A stretch of DNA of 64,000 bases. Origin: Luteimonas marina. Lineage in GTDB: Bacteria > Pseudomonadota > Gammaproteobacteria > Xanthomonadales > Xanthomonadaceae. The stretch's first letter is position 1. Every line of letters begins with the position of its first letter. The translations under genes and the position numbers were made by a program. The DNA is taken from NCBI RefSeq assembly GCF_007859325.1, contig NZ_VOHK01000004.1, forward strand, positions 310,001 through 374,000, in the 5' to 3' direction. The notes under the pieces are model-generated. The model saw only the letters and a program-made list of their open reading frames with translations. It was not told the origin of the DNA and searched no databases. Below, piece after piece: positions 8,826 through 18,900 of this stretch.

Positions 8826-9320
8826 ATGAACACCATCAAATCCACCCTTCTCGCGATCGCGGTGGCCGCCGGCACGATCGGCAGCGCCCACGCCGACACC
8901 CGCACCGACACCTTCGAGGTCCGGATCCGCATCGTCGAGTCCTGCACCATCTCGGCCACCGACATCGACTTCGACGAAGTCACCCGCGGCACGGCCGCCA
9001 CCGCGTCCGGCACCCTGACCGTCAACTGCTCGGCGGGTACGCCCTACGACATCACCCTGAACGGTGGCGCGAATCCCGACGGTTCGACGATCACCACGAC
9101 CAGCCGGCGCATGGCGAACGGCAGCGTGTACGTGCCGTACGGCCTGTACAGCGACGGCGCACGCACCAGCGTCTGGGGCAACGACGCGGCTTCGGACGTG
9201 AGCGGCACCGGTACCGGCGGCGACGTGGACCATCCCGTCTACGCCGCGGTCACCGCCGCCGCGACCAACGTCGCACGCAACGACTACGTCGACACCGTCA
9301 CCGCGACGATCACCTACTGA
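8826..9320 (+). CDS. Spore coat U-domain fimbrial subunit (major pilin candidate)
   Basis: A 164-aa secreted protein with a Sec signal peptide (MNTIKSTLLAIAVAAGTIGS...AHA). The single SCPU domain carries the first-strand Cys (ESCTISATDIDFDEV), the paired Cys (LTVNCSAGTPYDITLNGG), and the family blocks RRMANGSVYVPYGLYSD and YVDTVTATITY. Proteins of this type are assembled by alternative chaperone-usher systems into thin surface fibres, known for adhesion and biofilm. GGAG lies upstream of the ATG. It is the first gene after the sigma-54 promoter and heads a four-gene operon. Confidence 0.88.
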   Translation: MNTIKSTLLAIAVAAGTIGSAHADTRTDTFEVRIRIVESCTISATDIDFDEVTRGTAATASGTLTVNCSAGTPYDITLNGGANPDGSTITTTSRRMANGSVYVPYGLYSDGARTSVWGNDAASDVSGTGTGGDVDHPVYAAVTAAATNVARNDYVDTVTATITY

Positions 9321-9355
9321 TCGTGGCGCGGGCGCGCTCGGCTATCCTGAAGACC

Positions 9356-10150
9356 ATGCGCGCGTTCCCCGCACCGTTGCGCCGGTCGCCACGCCTGCAG
9401 GCGTGGCTGCTGGGCGCCTGCCTGCTGCTGGCCGGCAGCGCCGTGCAGGCGGCCAGCCTGCAGGTGGCGCCGATCCTGGTCGAATTCCAGCCCGACCAGC
9501 AGGCGCAGGCGCTGTGGCTCACCAATACCGGCGATGCGCCGCTGCACGCCCAGGTCCGGGTCCAACAGTGGACCCAGGCCGACGGCGCCGAGCAACTGGC
9601 GCCGACCCGCGACCTGGTGGCCAGCCCGGCCATCGTGGAGATCGCGCCGGGCCAGAAGCAACTGGTCCGGCTGCTGCGGCTGCTGCGGCTGCAGCCGGCC
9701 GCGACCGGCCGCGAGCAGGCCTACCGGGTCCTGGTGGACGAACTCCCCAGGACCGACGGCCCGGCGGGCAGCGGCCTGACCCTGCTGCTGCGCTACTCCA
9801 TTCCCGCCTTCGTGCTCAAGGCCGGCGCCACGCCGGTCATCGAGCGCGCGGGCCCGGCGCCGCTGGCCGACCTGTCGCAGGTCTCGGCGACGCTGGGCGA
9901 CGGCGACGGCACCCTGTCCGTCGCCAACGGCGGCGACCAGCGCCTGCGCATCATGCAGCTGGCCTACGTCAATCCCGACGGCAGCCGGATCGTCCTCAAC
10001 GACGGCCTGGTCGGCTACGTCCTGGCCGGCCAGCGCATGCAGTGGCCGCTGGTCCTGCCCTCCGCGGCGCGACCCGGCGGCAGCCTGCGCGCGGTGTTCA
10101 ACCATGACGGCCAGGAACAGGCACTCCCGCCCGCACCGTCCGACCGCTGA
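9356..10150 (+). CDS. Periplasmic fimbrial chaperone
   Basis: A 264-aa PapD-like chaperone with a signal peptide (AWLLGACLLLAGSAVQAASL). Family features are the N-terminal domain LQVAPILVEFQPDQQAQALWLTNTG, the PGQKQLVRL strand and YRVLVDELP, which line the subunit-binding cleft, and a second domain ending in LRAVFNHDGQEQ. It holds pilin subunits in the periplasm before delivery to the usher. A repeated leucine/arginine run (LVRLLRLLRLQP) occurs at the G1 region and may be a small duplication. The 3' end overlaps the usher start by 47 bases. Confidence 0.88.
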   Translation: MRAFPAPLRRSPRLQAWLLGACLLLAGSAVQAASLQVAPILVEFQPDQQAQALWLTNTGDAPLHAQVRVQQWTQADGAEQLAPTRDLVASPAIVEIAPGQKQLVRLLRLLRLQPAATGREQAYRVLVDELPRTDGPAGSGLTLLLRYSIPAFVLKAGATPVIERAGPAPLADLSQVSATLGDGDGTLSVANGGDQRLRIMQLAYVNPDGSRIVLNDGLVGYVLAGQRMQWPLVLPSAARPGGSLRAVFNHDGQEQALPPAPSDR

Positions 10151-12551
10151 AGCAAGCACGCCGCTGCGCCTGGCCGCCCTGCTGTGCGCGGCGGCCGGCC
10201 TCGGCGCGCCGGCGGCGGCTCCGGCGCACGCGGCAGCCGATCGCGACGTGGCGATCCTGGTGCCGCAGGCGGAAGGCGCGGCCGTGCCGTCCGAGCCTGC
10301 GCCCGGCCAGGGCGAGGAACTGTTCCTGGACGTGGTGCTGAACCAGTCGCCGACCGGCCGCATCGCGCGTTTCCTGCGCCGCGGCGACCGCTTCTTCGCC
10401 GACGCCGGCACGCTGCGGCAGCTCGGGCTGACTTGGCCGGGACAGGCGCAGGCCACCGGTCCGGTGGCGCTGGACGACATCCCCGGCATCGTCGTCGGTT
10501 ACGACGCCGCGCTGCAGCGGCTGTCGCTGATCGTGCCGCTGCAGGCCCTGGACCGGCCCGTGACCCGCATCGGCGCCGCGCAGGACGGTGCCCCGGCGAT
10601 CGATCCCGCGATGCGCGCCAGCGGCCTGCTGCTGAACTACGACCTGTACGGGCAACACCAGGGCGACAGCGACAGCCTGAGCGCGGCGACCGAACTGCGG
10701 CTGTTCGGCATCGGCCCCGGCGTGTGGAGCACGGCGATGGTCAGCCGCGCCGTCCGCGCGCCGTCCGGCGACCACAGCGACAACGTGCGGCTGGATTCGA
10801 ACTGGCGCCTGGACTGGCCGGACCGGATGCTGTCGCTGGTGATCGGCGACAGCACCACCACGGCCCTGGGCTGGACCCGCGCCACCCGCATCGGCGGCGT
10901 GCGCCTGGGCACCGACTTCAGCCTGCAGCCCTACCGCATCACCTCGCCGCTGGCCACCCTGGTCGGCGAGGCGGCGCTGCCATCCACCGTCGACCTGTAC
11001 ATCAACGGCATCCGGCAGGCCAGCCAGCCGGTGCCGCCGGGCGTGTTCCAGATCGAAAGCGTGCCCTCGCTCAACGGCGTCGGCCAGGCGCAGCTGGTGG
11101 TCACCGACATCAACGGCCAGAGCCGGGTGATCGGCTTCGACCTGTACGGCACGCCGCGCCTGCTGGCCGACGGCCTGTCGGAATGGTCGCTGGAGCTGGG
11201 CGCGGTGCGCCGCGACTATGGCCTGCGTTCGTTCGAGTACGCCTCGGCCCCCATGGCCAGCGCCACCGTGCGCCACGGCCTGGGCAGCGCCGTCACCGTC
11301 GAAGGCCACGGCGAGGCCGGCGATGGTGTGACGCTGGCCGGCGTCGGCGCCAGCTGGCTGCTCGGCGCGCGCGGCGGCGTGGTCAGCGCGGCGCTGTCGG
11401 GCAGCCGTGGCGACGCGGGCAGCGGCCACCAGCACCTGTTGGCGTACCAGTGGAGTTCGCCGCGCTTCAACGCCTACCTCGGCACCACGCGCGGCAGCCG
11501 CGACTACCGCGACGTGGCCAGCCTGGAAGGCTCGGCGCTGGCGCGCCGCGTCGACCAGGCCTACCTGGGCACCAGCCTGCCGGCGGGGCAGTTCGGCCTC
11601 AGCTACGTCCGCCAGGACCTGCCCGAGGACGCGCCCGGACGCTACGCCACGCTCAGCTGGTCGCGCCAGCTGCCGCGCGGCGGCACGCTCAACCTCAGCC
11701 TCAGCCGCAACCTGGACGAGCACGACCGGGACAGCGCCTACCTGTACTGGTCGATGCCGCTGGACCGGAGGCGGATGGTGTCGGCCAGCGTCCGCCACGA
11801 CCGCGACGGCCACGATCTGACGCTGGAGGCCTCGCAATCGCTTCCGGTCGACGAAGGTGGCTGGGGCTGGCGCGCGCAGGCCACCGCGGGCGAGAACCCG
11901 CAGGGCATGGCCCAGGTCAGCCGCCTCGGCCGCGCCGGGCAGTGGACCCTGGGCGCCAGCGGTCGCGGCGGTTCCGGCAACGACCTGCTGGCCTGGGGCA
12001 GCGCCCGCGGCAGTGTGCTCTGGACCGGCGGCCACGCCCACGCGCTGCGCAACGTCGACAACGCCTTCGCCCTGGTCTCGACCGACGGCGTCGCCGGCGT
12101 GCCGGTGCGGCTGGAGAACCGGCTGATCGGCAGCACCGGCGAGGACGGCCAGCTGCTGGTGACCCCACTGCGCGCGTGGGAGCGCAACAAGTTGTCGATC
12201 GACCCGCTGGACCTACCGCCGGACCTGCGCATCGAAGCCACCGAGGTCGAAGCCGTGCCGGCCGGCCGCGTCGGGGTAAAGGCGGTCTTCGGCATGCGTC
12301 GCGTGCGCATGCTGCAGTTCAGCGTGCGCGACGCCGCCGGAAAGCCGCTGCCGGCCGGCACCGCCGTGCAATGGCACGAGGGCGGCATCGCCAGCGTCGT
12401 CGGCCAGGACGGCGAGGTCTTCCTGCATGACGTGCCCGACGGCGCACGGCTGGACTTCCGCAACGGCGCGCTGCAATGCTCGCTCGTATTGCCCGACGCC
12501 GCGCCCGGCGCGGGCGGCTTCACCGATCCGGGAACGCAGACATGCCGATGA
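10104..12551 (+). CDS. Outer-membrane fimbrial usher
   Basis: An 815-aa usher. After a signal region (LAALLCAAAGLGAPAAAPAHA) the N-terminal domain begins EELFLDVVLNQ, followed by a long beta-barrel with a plug (YDLYGQHQGD, SLQPYRITSPLATLVGEAAL, VDLYINGIRQASQPVPPGVF, VVTDINGQSRVIGFDLYG) and C-terminal domains ending ALQCSLVLPDAA. It receives chaperone-subunit complexes and exports the fibre. The chosen ATG overlaps the chaperone by 47 bases; later in-frame starts exist but would cut into the signal peptide. The stop overlaps the tip protein start. Confidence 0.9.
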   Translation: MTARNRHSRPHRPTAEASTPLRLAALLCAAAGLGAPAAAPAHAAADRDVAILVPQAEGAAVPSEPAPGQGEELFLDVVLNQSPTGRIARFLRRGDRFFADAGTLRQLGLTWPGQAQATGPVALDDIPGIVVGYDAALQRLSLIVPLQALDRPVTRIGAAQDGAPAIDPAMRASGLLLNYDLYGQHQGDSDSLSAATELRLFGIGPGVWSTAMVSRAVRAPSGDHSDNVRLDSNWRLDWPDRMLSLVIGDSTTTALGWTRATRIGGVRLGTDFSLQPYRITSPLATLVGEAALPSTVDLYINGIRQASQPVPPGVFQIESVPSLNGVGQAQLVVTDINGQSRVIGFDLYGTPRLLADGLSEWSLELGAVRRDYGLRSFEYASAPMASATVRHGLGSAVTVEGHGEAGDGVTLAGVGASWLLGARGGVVSAALSGSRGDAGSGHQHLLAYQWSSPRFNAYLGTTRGSRDYRDVASLEGSALARRVDQAYLGTSLPAGQFGLSYVRQDLPEDAPGRYATLSWSRQLPRGGTLNLSLSRNLDEHDRDSAYLYWSMPLDRRRMVSASVRHDRDGHDLTLEASQSLPVDEGGWGWRAQATAGENPQGMAQVSRLGRAGQWTLGASGRGGSGNDLLAWGSARGSVLWTGGHAHALRNVDNAFALVSTDGVAGVPVRLENRLIGSTGEDGQLLVTPLRAWERNKLSIDPLDLPPDLRIEATEVEAVPAGRVGVKAVFGMRRVRMLQFSVRDAAGKPLPAGTAVQWHEGGIASVVGQDGEVFLHDVPDGARLDFRNGALQCSLVLPDAAPGAGGFTDPGTQTCR

Positions 12552-13567
12552 GCTTGCGCCATGCCGCCGTGGGCGGTGCTTCGTTCGGCGGCGAGCGCAA
12601 GCGCGCCATCTGCCTGACTGTGCTGCTGCTGACGTTGATGGGTGTCTTCTGGCCGGGGAAGGCCATGGCCCAGAGTTGCTGGTCGCCCGGATCGCTTTCA
12701 CTGTCCTTCGGGACCGTGACGGGCGCGGGCGTGACCGCCAGCTCGTCAGGCCCGTTGGCGACCTGCCAAAGCGGTGCATTCACCACCTATTTCCGCATGT
12801 GCTTCTATCTCGGTGCCGGAAACCAGTCCAGCGGCAGCATCAGCCCCCGCAGGATGATCCACCACCCGACGTCCACGCGCATGGACTACTACCTGTATTC
12901 CGACGCCGCCCGCACGCAACTGCTGGGGCCGGTCGGCGGCGGATACCCCACCTACACGCTGGACGCGGTGGCGTCCGGCAGCAACACCCAGGTCACTACC
13001 CCGCTCACGGTATACGGCCGCGTGCCGTCCGGCCAGACTTTGGCGGCCGGCCACTATCAGGAAGAAAACCAGGAAGGCACGGTGTACTACCGTTATGGCA
13101 CCTCGGGCTATCCCACCAGTTGCACGACCGGCGGCTCGGGCGGCGGCACCTTCACCACGTCCTCCAGCGGCATCAACGCCAACTACGTCGACACCTGCGC
13201 CATCAGCACCGCCACCGACCTCGATTTCGGCAGCGTCACCAGCCTCGCCAGCGCCCGCGACCAGGTCTCCACGATCACCCTGCGCTGCCCCACCGGGACC
13301 GCCTGGAAGCTCGGCCTGGACAACGGCGCCCACGCCAGCGGCAGCACCCGCCGCATGACCGACGGCAGCGGCCGCTACATCCACTACGAGCTCTACCGCG
13401 ACGGCGCCCGCAGCCAGCGCTGGGGCAACACCCCCGGCACCGACAGCAGCGACGGCACCGGCAGCGGCACCTCGCAGACGGCCACGGTCTACGGCCGGGT
13501 GCCAGCGCAGGCCGTTTCCGCGGCCGGCAGCTATGCCGACACGGTCACGGTGACCCTGACGTTCTGA
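12542..13567 (+). CDS. Two-domain spore coat U protein (probable tip adhesin)
   Basis: A 341-aa secreted protein with a signal segment (ICLTVLLLTLMGVFWPGKAMA) and two SCPU domains in tandem. The first runs from about residue 40 to 190 (SCWSPGSLSLSFGTVTGAG...) and the second from about 218 to the end (CAISTATDLDFGSV, LRCPTGTAWKLGLDNGAHA, YADTVTVTLTF). The second resembles the small pilin of the same operon; the first is diverged, a common pattern for a receptor-binding tip subunit. A Gly/Ser-rich link joins them. The start could also be the ATG at 12548, which overlaps the usher stop as ATGA. Confidence 0.85.
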   Translation: MPMSLRHAAVGGASFGGERKRAICLTVLLLTLMGVFWPGKAMAQSCWSPGSLSLSFGTVTGAGVTASSSGPLATCQSGAFTTYFRMCFYLGAGNQSSGSISPRRMIHHPTSTRMDYYLYSDAARTQLLGPVGGGYPTYTLDAVASGSNTQVTTPLTVYGRVPSGQTLAAGHYQEENQEGTVYYRYGTSGYPTSCTTGGSGGGTFTTSSSGINANYVDTCAISTATDLDFGSVTSLASARDQVSTITLRCPTGTAWKLGLDNGAHASGSTRRMTDGSGRYIHYELYRDGARSQRWGNTPGTDSSDGTGSGTSQTATVYGRVPAQAVSAAGSYADTVTVTLTF

Positions 13568-13572
13568 CCCGT

Positions 13573-13602
13573 TTGCGCGCAACTGCCTGAAACCGCTATA
13601 CT
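13573..13602 (+). promoter_or_regulatory. Sigma-70-type promoter of rpsB-tsf
   Basis: TTGCGC at 13573-13578 and TATACT at 13597-13602 are separated by 18 bases. It lies just after the fimbrial tip gene and about 240 bases before the rpsB ATG. Confidence 0.6.
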
Positions 13603-13609
13603 TCCGCGG

Positions 13610-13848
13610 CTCTGCTGGACCCTCATGCCTGCAGGCCGCCCACGCCGGGCGTAGCGATCCCATCGACGCAGGCGAATACACACCCGCTGCAATCACCCGT
13701 GCCGGGGTGTCCCGAAGTCCGCCCGGACCGAAGGATCTGGCCACGGAGGCAGCGGGGAGGCCCAACCCCGGAACCACGCGCCCCGCCCCGCGGGCCGCAC
13801 CGCCCATCCATTGCCGTGGCGGCCGGTTCCCTGTCAGGAGTTACAACA
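13610..13848 (+). promoter_or_regulatory. Long rpsB 5' leader, possible S2 autoregulatory element
   Basis: About 240 untranslated bases separate the promoter from rpsB, much more than a ribosome binding site needs. The leader is GC-rich and has several small inverted repeats (for example GCCCACGCCGGGC near 13638). Gammaproteobacterial rpsB mRNAs are known to be repressed by S2 through such leaders; I could not match the consensus structure by eye. AGGAG at 13836-13840 is the ribosome binding site. Confidence 0.4.
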
Positions 13849-14685
13849 ATGCCCCAGATCACCATGCGCCAGATGCTGGAGGCCGGCGTGCATTTCGGCC
13901 ACCAGACCCGCTACTGGAACCCGAAGATGGCCCCGTACATCTTCGGCGCCCGCGGCAAGATCCACATCATCAACCTCGAGAAGACGGTTCCGCTGTTCAA
14001 CGACGCGATGAACTTCATCTCGGGCATCGCCCAGAAGCGCGGCATCGTCCTGTTCGTCGGCACCAAGCGCAGCGCGCGCGAGTCGGTGAAGGAAGAGGCC
14101 GAGCGCTGCGGCCAGCCGTACATGACCCAGCGCTGGCTGGGCGGCACCCTGACCAACTTCCGCACCGTCAAGCAGTCCGTCTCGCGGCTGAAGGAACTGG
14201 AAGCGGCCGAGACCGACGGCACCTTCGACAAGCTGGTCAAGCACGAAGTGCTGGGCCTGCGCCGCGAGCGCGACAAGCTCGAAGCCTCGCTGGGCGGCCT
14301 GAAGGACCTCAACCGCCTGCCCGACGCGCTGTTCGTGATCGACATCGGCCACGAGGACATCGCGGTCAAGGAAGCCAAGAAGCTCGGCATCCCGGTGATC
14401 GCGGTGGTCGACACCAACTACGACCCGGCGCTGGTCGACTATCCGATCCCGGGCAACGACGACGCGATCCGCGCCGTGCAGCTGTACGCGCGCGCCGCCG
14501 CCGACGCCGTGCTGGAAGGCAAGGCCGCCGCGCCGAACGCCGCGACCGTGCGCGAGGAGGAGTTCGGCGAGGCCGACGCCAAGCCCGCGCGCCGCGCACC
14601 GGCGAAGAAGGCCGCCAAGGCCGATGCCGAAGCCGCCGCCAAGGCCGACGAGGCACCGGCGGCCGACGCCCCCGCGGCCGAGTAA
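13849..14685 (+). CDS. rpsB: 30S ribosomal protein S2
   Basis: A 278-aa protein. It begins [20 protein letters not shown], has the signatures [26 protein letters not shown] and the second family block [20 protein letters not shown], and ends in a lysine/alanine-rich tail of about 40 residues ([20 protein letters not shown]). S2 bridges the head and body of the 30S subunit. It is followed by tsf, the usual partner. Confidence 0.98.
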   Translation: MPQITMRQMLEAGVHFGHQTRYWNPKMAPYIFGARGKIHIINLEKTVPLFNDAMNFISGIAQKRGIVLFVGTKRSARESVKEEAERCGQPYMTQRWLGGTLTNFRTVKQSVSRLKELEAAETDGTFDKLVKHEVLGLRRERDKLEASLGGLKDLNRLPDALFVIDIGHEDIAVKEAKKLGIPVIAVVDTNYDPALVDYPIPGNDDAIRAVQLYARAAADAVLEGKAAAPNAATVREEEFGEADAKPARRAPAKKAAKADAEAAAKADEAPAADAPAAE

Positions 14686-14733
14686 TCGCGCCGCAACGCC
14701 GCCGCGGCACCCTGCGCGGCGGCATTCCTCATT

Positions 14734-14809
14734 GTAGGAGCGCCTTCAGGCGCGACCGTGCCCGGCACGGCATCGCTGCAGCGCCGGTCGCGCCTGAAGG
14801 CGCTCCTAC
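14734..14809. repeat. Inverted pair of family A repeats between rpsB and tsf
   Basis: A 24-base unit starting GTAGGAGCGCCTTCAGGCGC at 14734-14757 and its exact reverse complement at 14786-14809 flank 28 bases. Each unit is also internally palindromic. The pair lies in the rpsB-tsf intergenic mRNA and would fold into a long hairpin; it could set the relative amounts of S2 and EF-Ts. The same unit occurs at 2452-2475. Confidence 0.85.
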
Positions 14810-14838
14810 ATCCTGCATTTCAAATCCGAGGTACCCCG

Positions 14839-15711
<873 letters not shown>

Positions 15712-15737
15712 CTTGATCCATTGCTTCAAGAACAACC

Positions 15738-15767
15738 AAAAAAGCCGCGGATATCCGCGGCTTTTTT
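15738..15767. terminator. Bidirectional Rho-independent terminator after tsf
   Basis: AAAAAAGCCGCGGATATCCG followed by CGGCTTTTTT is a perfect dyad: a GCCGCGGAT/ATCCGCGGC stem with six A before and six T after. It ends the rpsB-tsf operon and would also block transcription from the opposite side. Confidence 0.9.
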
Positions 15768-15907
15768 GTGGCCCGATCCAGATCGCTTCCTGGAACGCCT
15801 TCGCACCCGGCAGGCCGGCCGTCGACCCCCGAGATTGTGATCATCATCACGATGTGCTAAGTAGCCTCAAGGGGCTGCGGATCATCACATCGAACGGGGA
15901 ATCGAAC

Positions 15908-18900
15908 ATGGACGCGCGTGCGAAGTCATGGCTGCTTGCGGCCGTTGTACTGATCGCGGGAATGTCGCTTTGGCTGCTGTCCGGAAGCGAGCCGGTTCCG
16001 GAAGATGCCGTTTCACAGGTTCCTCCTCCGGCGCAAGCCGATGTCACCCGGCTGCAGCACCAGTACGGCCAGCTGCCGCTGACCTTCGAGGCCAACCGGG
16101 GACAATCCGCGGAGGAGGTGAAGTTCCTGTCGCGCGGCCCCGGGTACACGCTCTTCCTGACCCCGACGGAAGCCGTCTTCGCCCTGAGCCCGCCGCGTGG
16201 CGAACCCGATCCGGACCCGGCGGCATCCTCGGTGCTGGAGCAGCAATCCACCTCCCGCGAATCCGATGCCCGGCTCGGCATCGTGCGCATGTCGCTCGTC
16301 GGGGCCAACCCCAATCCGGCCATCGAAGGCGCCGACCGGCAGGAAGGCAAGAGCAACTACTTCTTCGGCAACGATCCCTCCAAATGGATCCGCAACGTCG
16401 CCCACTATGGCAAGGTTCGCTACAGCGGGGTCTACCCCGGCATCGACCTGGAGTACTACGGCAATCCGCAGCAGCTCGAATACGATTTCATCGTCGCGCC
16501 GGGCATCGATCCCGCGCAGATCGTAGTGCAGATGGATGCACATGGAGAGATGGCCCTCGATGCGGAAGGCAACTTGCTGATCGACACCGGGCGAGGCCTC
16601 CTCAAGCAATACAAGCCCGTGATCTACCAAGCCATGGAACACGGCCGCTCCCTGGTCGAGGGTGGCTACAAGATCCTTTCGAGTAACCGTATCGGGCTGG
16701 GAATCGGAAGTTTCGATCCAACGCTACCCCTCGTGATCGATCCCGTCGTCGAGTACAGCACCTTCCTGGGCGGAAGCGGCTGGGATACTGTTAACGACGG
16801 AATCACAATAAACCACGAAGGCGATGTCTACATTGCCGGCGGCACAACATCTCCTGACTTTCCGGGTGCCGTCCCGTACCCTGGCACGCCAACCCCAGTC
16901 ACGGGCGGGGCTTATCAAGCCTTTATTGCAATTGTAAGCGCCGACGGAAGCAGGCTGAGAAGGGCCACATACTTTGGCGGTGATGCAGGGGCGCACGCAG
17001 ATGACATTGCACTGGACAAGACCGGGAACATCCTGGTCTCCGGATCAACTGCATCAACGGACTTCCCCGTCGTTTCGGCCATACAGGCCGCGAATGGAGG
17101 GGGGGCAAACGACGCGTTCGTGGTCAAGTTCGGACCAGGGCTGGACGTGATCCACTACAGCACCTATCTCGGAGGCAGCGGCGCGGAGCGCGGAATAGAC
17201 ATCCACACTGATCTACAGGGGGCAGTCTACGTCTCCGGCATGACGACTTCCGCGGACTTTCCGGTCACCGCCGGCGCGTTCCAGACAACCATGGGCGGGC
17301 AGCAAGATCTATACGTCATCAAGATCGACCCAACCGGCAGCGAGGTCGTTTACAGCACCTTCTTCGGCGGGAGCGCCAATGAAGTTACAGGAAGGCTAGC
17401 TGTCGACGCTGCGGGCAGCGCGCACATCGCGGGCACCACCTATTCAGCGGACATGCCCGTACACAACGCTGTCCAGCCAGCCCTGCGCGGCTCATTGGAT
17501 GCACTCGTGGCGAAGCTGTCGCCGAACGGAGACAGCCTCGTATTCAGCACCTATCTCGGCGGCGCCACCGGAAACTTCAAGACTGCAAGTCACCTCATGA
17601 TCGATTCAGGGGGCGCCGTCTACGTCACGGGATCGACCAATTCGATTGACTTCCCAATCGTCGGCGGCTTGCAGGCCAACTATGCCGGTGGGGGTACCGA
17701 TGCCTATCTGGCAATACTCCCGCCCTTCGGCCAATCGATCTCGTACTCCACCTACCTCGGGGGATCTGGCACCGACCAGTCGTTCGGCATTGGCATCGAT
17801 GGCGAGTGCCGCATCCATATCGTAGGCAACACCTCTTCCAGCGATTTCCCGATCAGCGCCGATGCTGCCCAACCCACGCGGGCAGGAAACGCAGATGGGT
17901 TCGTCGTGCAGTTTTCCCCCGACCTGATGTCCCTGCAGTACAGCACTTACATCGGAGGAAGTGCCTCTGACTCCGTCACGGGAATGACGCTGGATCGCCT
18001 GGGGAACGTCGTGGCTGTCGGCCAGACCCGCTCACCCGACTTTCCAACGCATGCGCCACTGCAGCAGGAGATCGCCGCCGTTGACTCCATGGACGCGTTC
18101 CTTCTCAAGCTTTCTTCCCGGTCACTGGCGACGGGCGAAATCGTGACCGACGCCTGCAATTTCTCGTCTAGGAGCATTGCCCAGAACGATCCTTCGCAAG
18201 GCAATGTCTGGCGTTCGCTTGCGCAATCTTTCGTCGCAACGAATGCCCGCATGACATTCGGATTCCGCCTCAAGGACACCGGCGCGGACTTGCCGAACAG
18301 CGGCTCGGAGATCATCTACAGGCTCTACAGTGGCGAAAGCACGCAGACCCAGCCGCTTGCGACCAGAACTCTCAGGACACCCGCGGTACTCACAGCAGGA
18401 CCAAGATCGATCGATGGCGATCTCGGTTTCGTTGAAGCCGATTTCTCAGCGGTTGCGCTGACCGTCGGCCAGAAATACACGATGGAAATCACAGTGCCTG
18501 AATCGTCCATGCCCGGACCAGGTAACGCGCACGGCATCGGCGTCTGGACAAGCTTGGTGGATCCCTATCCGGATGGAAGATTCTTCTTCCCTACCGGCTA
18601 CAACAACGATTACTTCATCCACGAGGACAAGGCGTTCCGGATGGCCGCCAAGGACAAGCATCACGCTTACCATGACTTCAACGGCGACGGCCGCTCGGAC
18701 CTGTTCTGGCGCAACGCAAACACGCGCGTCAATTCGCTCTGGCGATCCGCCAACATAGCCACGCAACAATCAGTCACTACCGTCACCAACTCCGCGTGGA
18801 TGCCCGCCGGTGCAGGCGACTTCAACGGCGACGGTACCTCCGATGTCCTCTGGCGCAATACCGCCACCGGCGCGAACGCCATCTGGCTTTCCGCCAATTC

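Noticed and set aside
9680..9700. Assembly error at the repeated CTGCTGCGG codons in the chaperone gene
   Set aside because: The reading frame stays open and the flanking domain blocks are intact, so a small in-frame duplication is sufficient.
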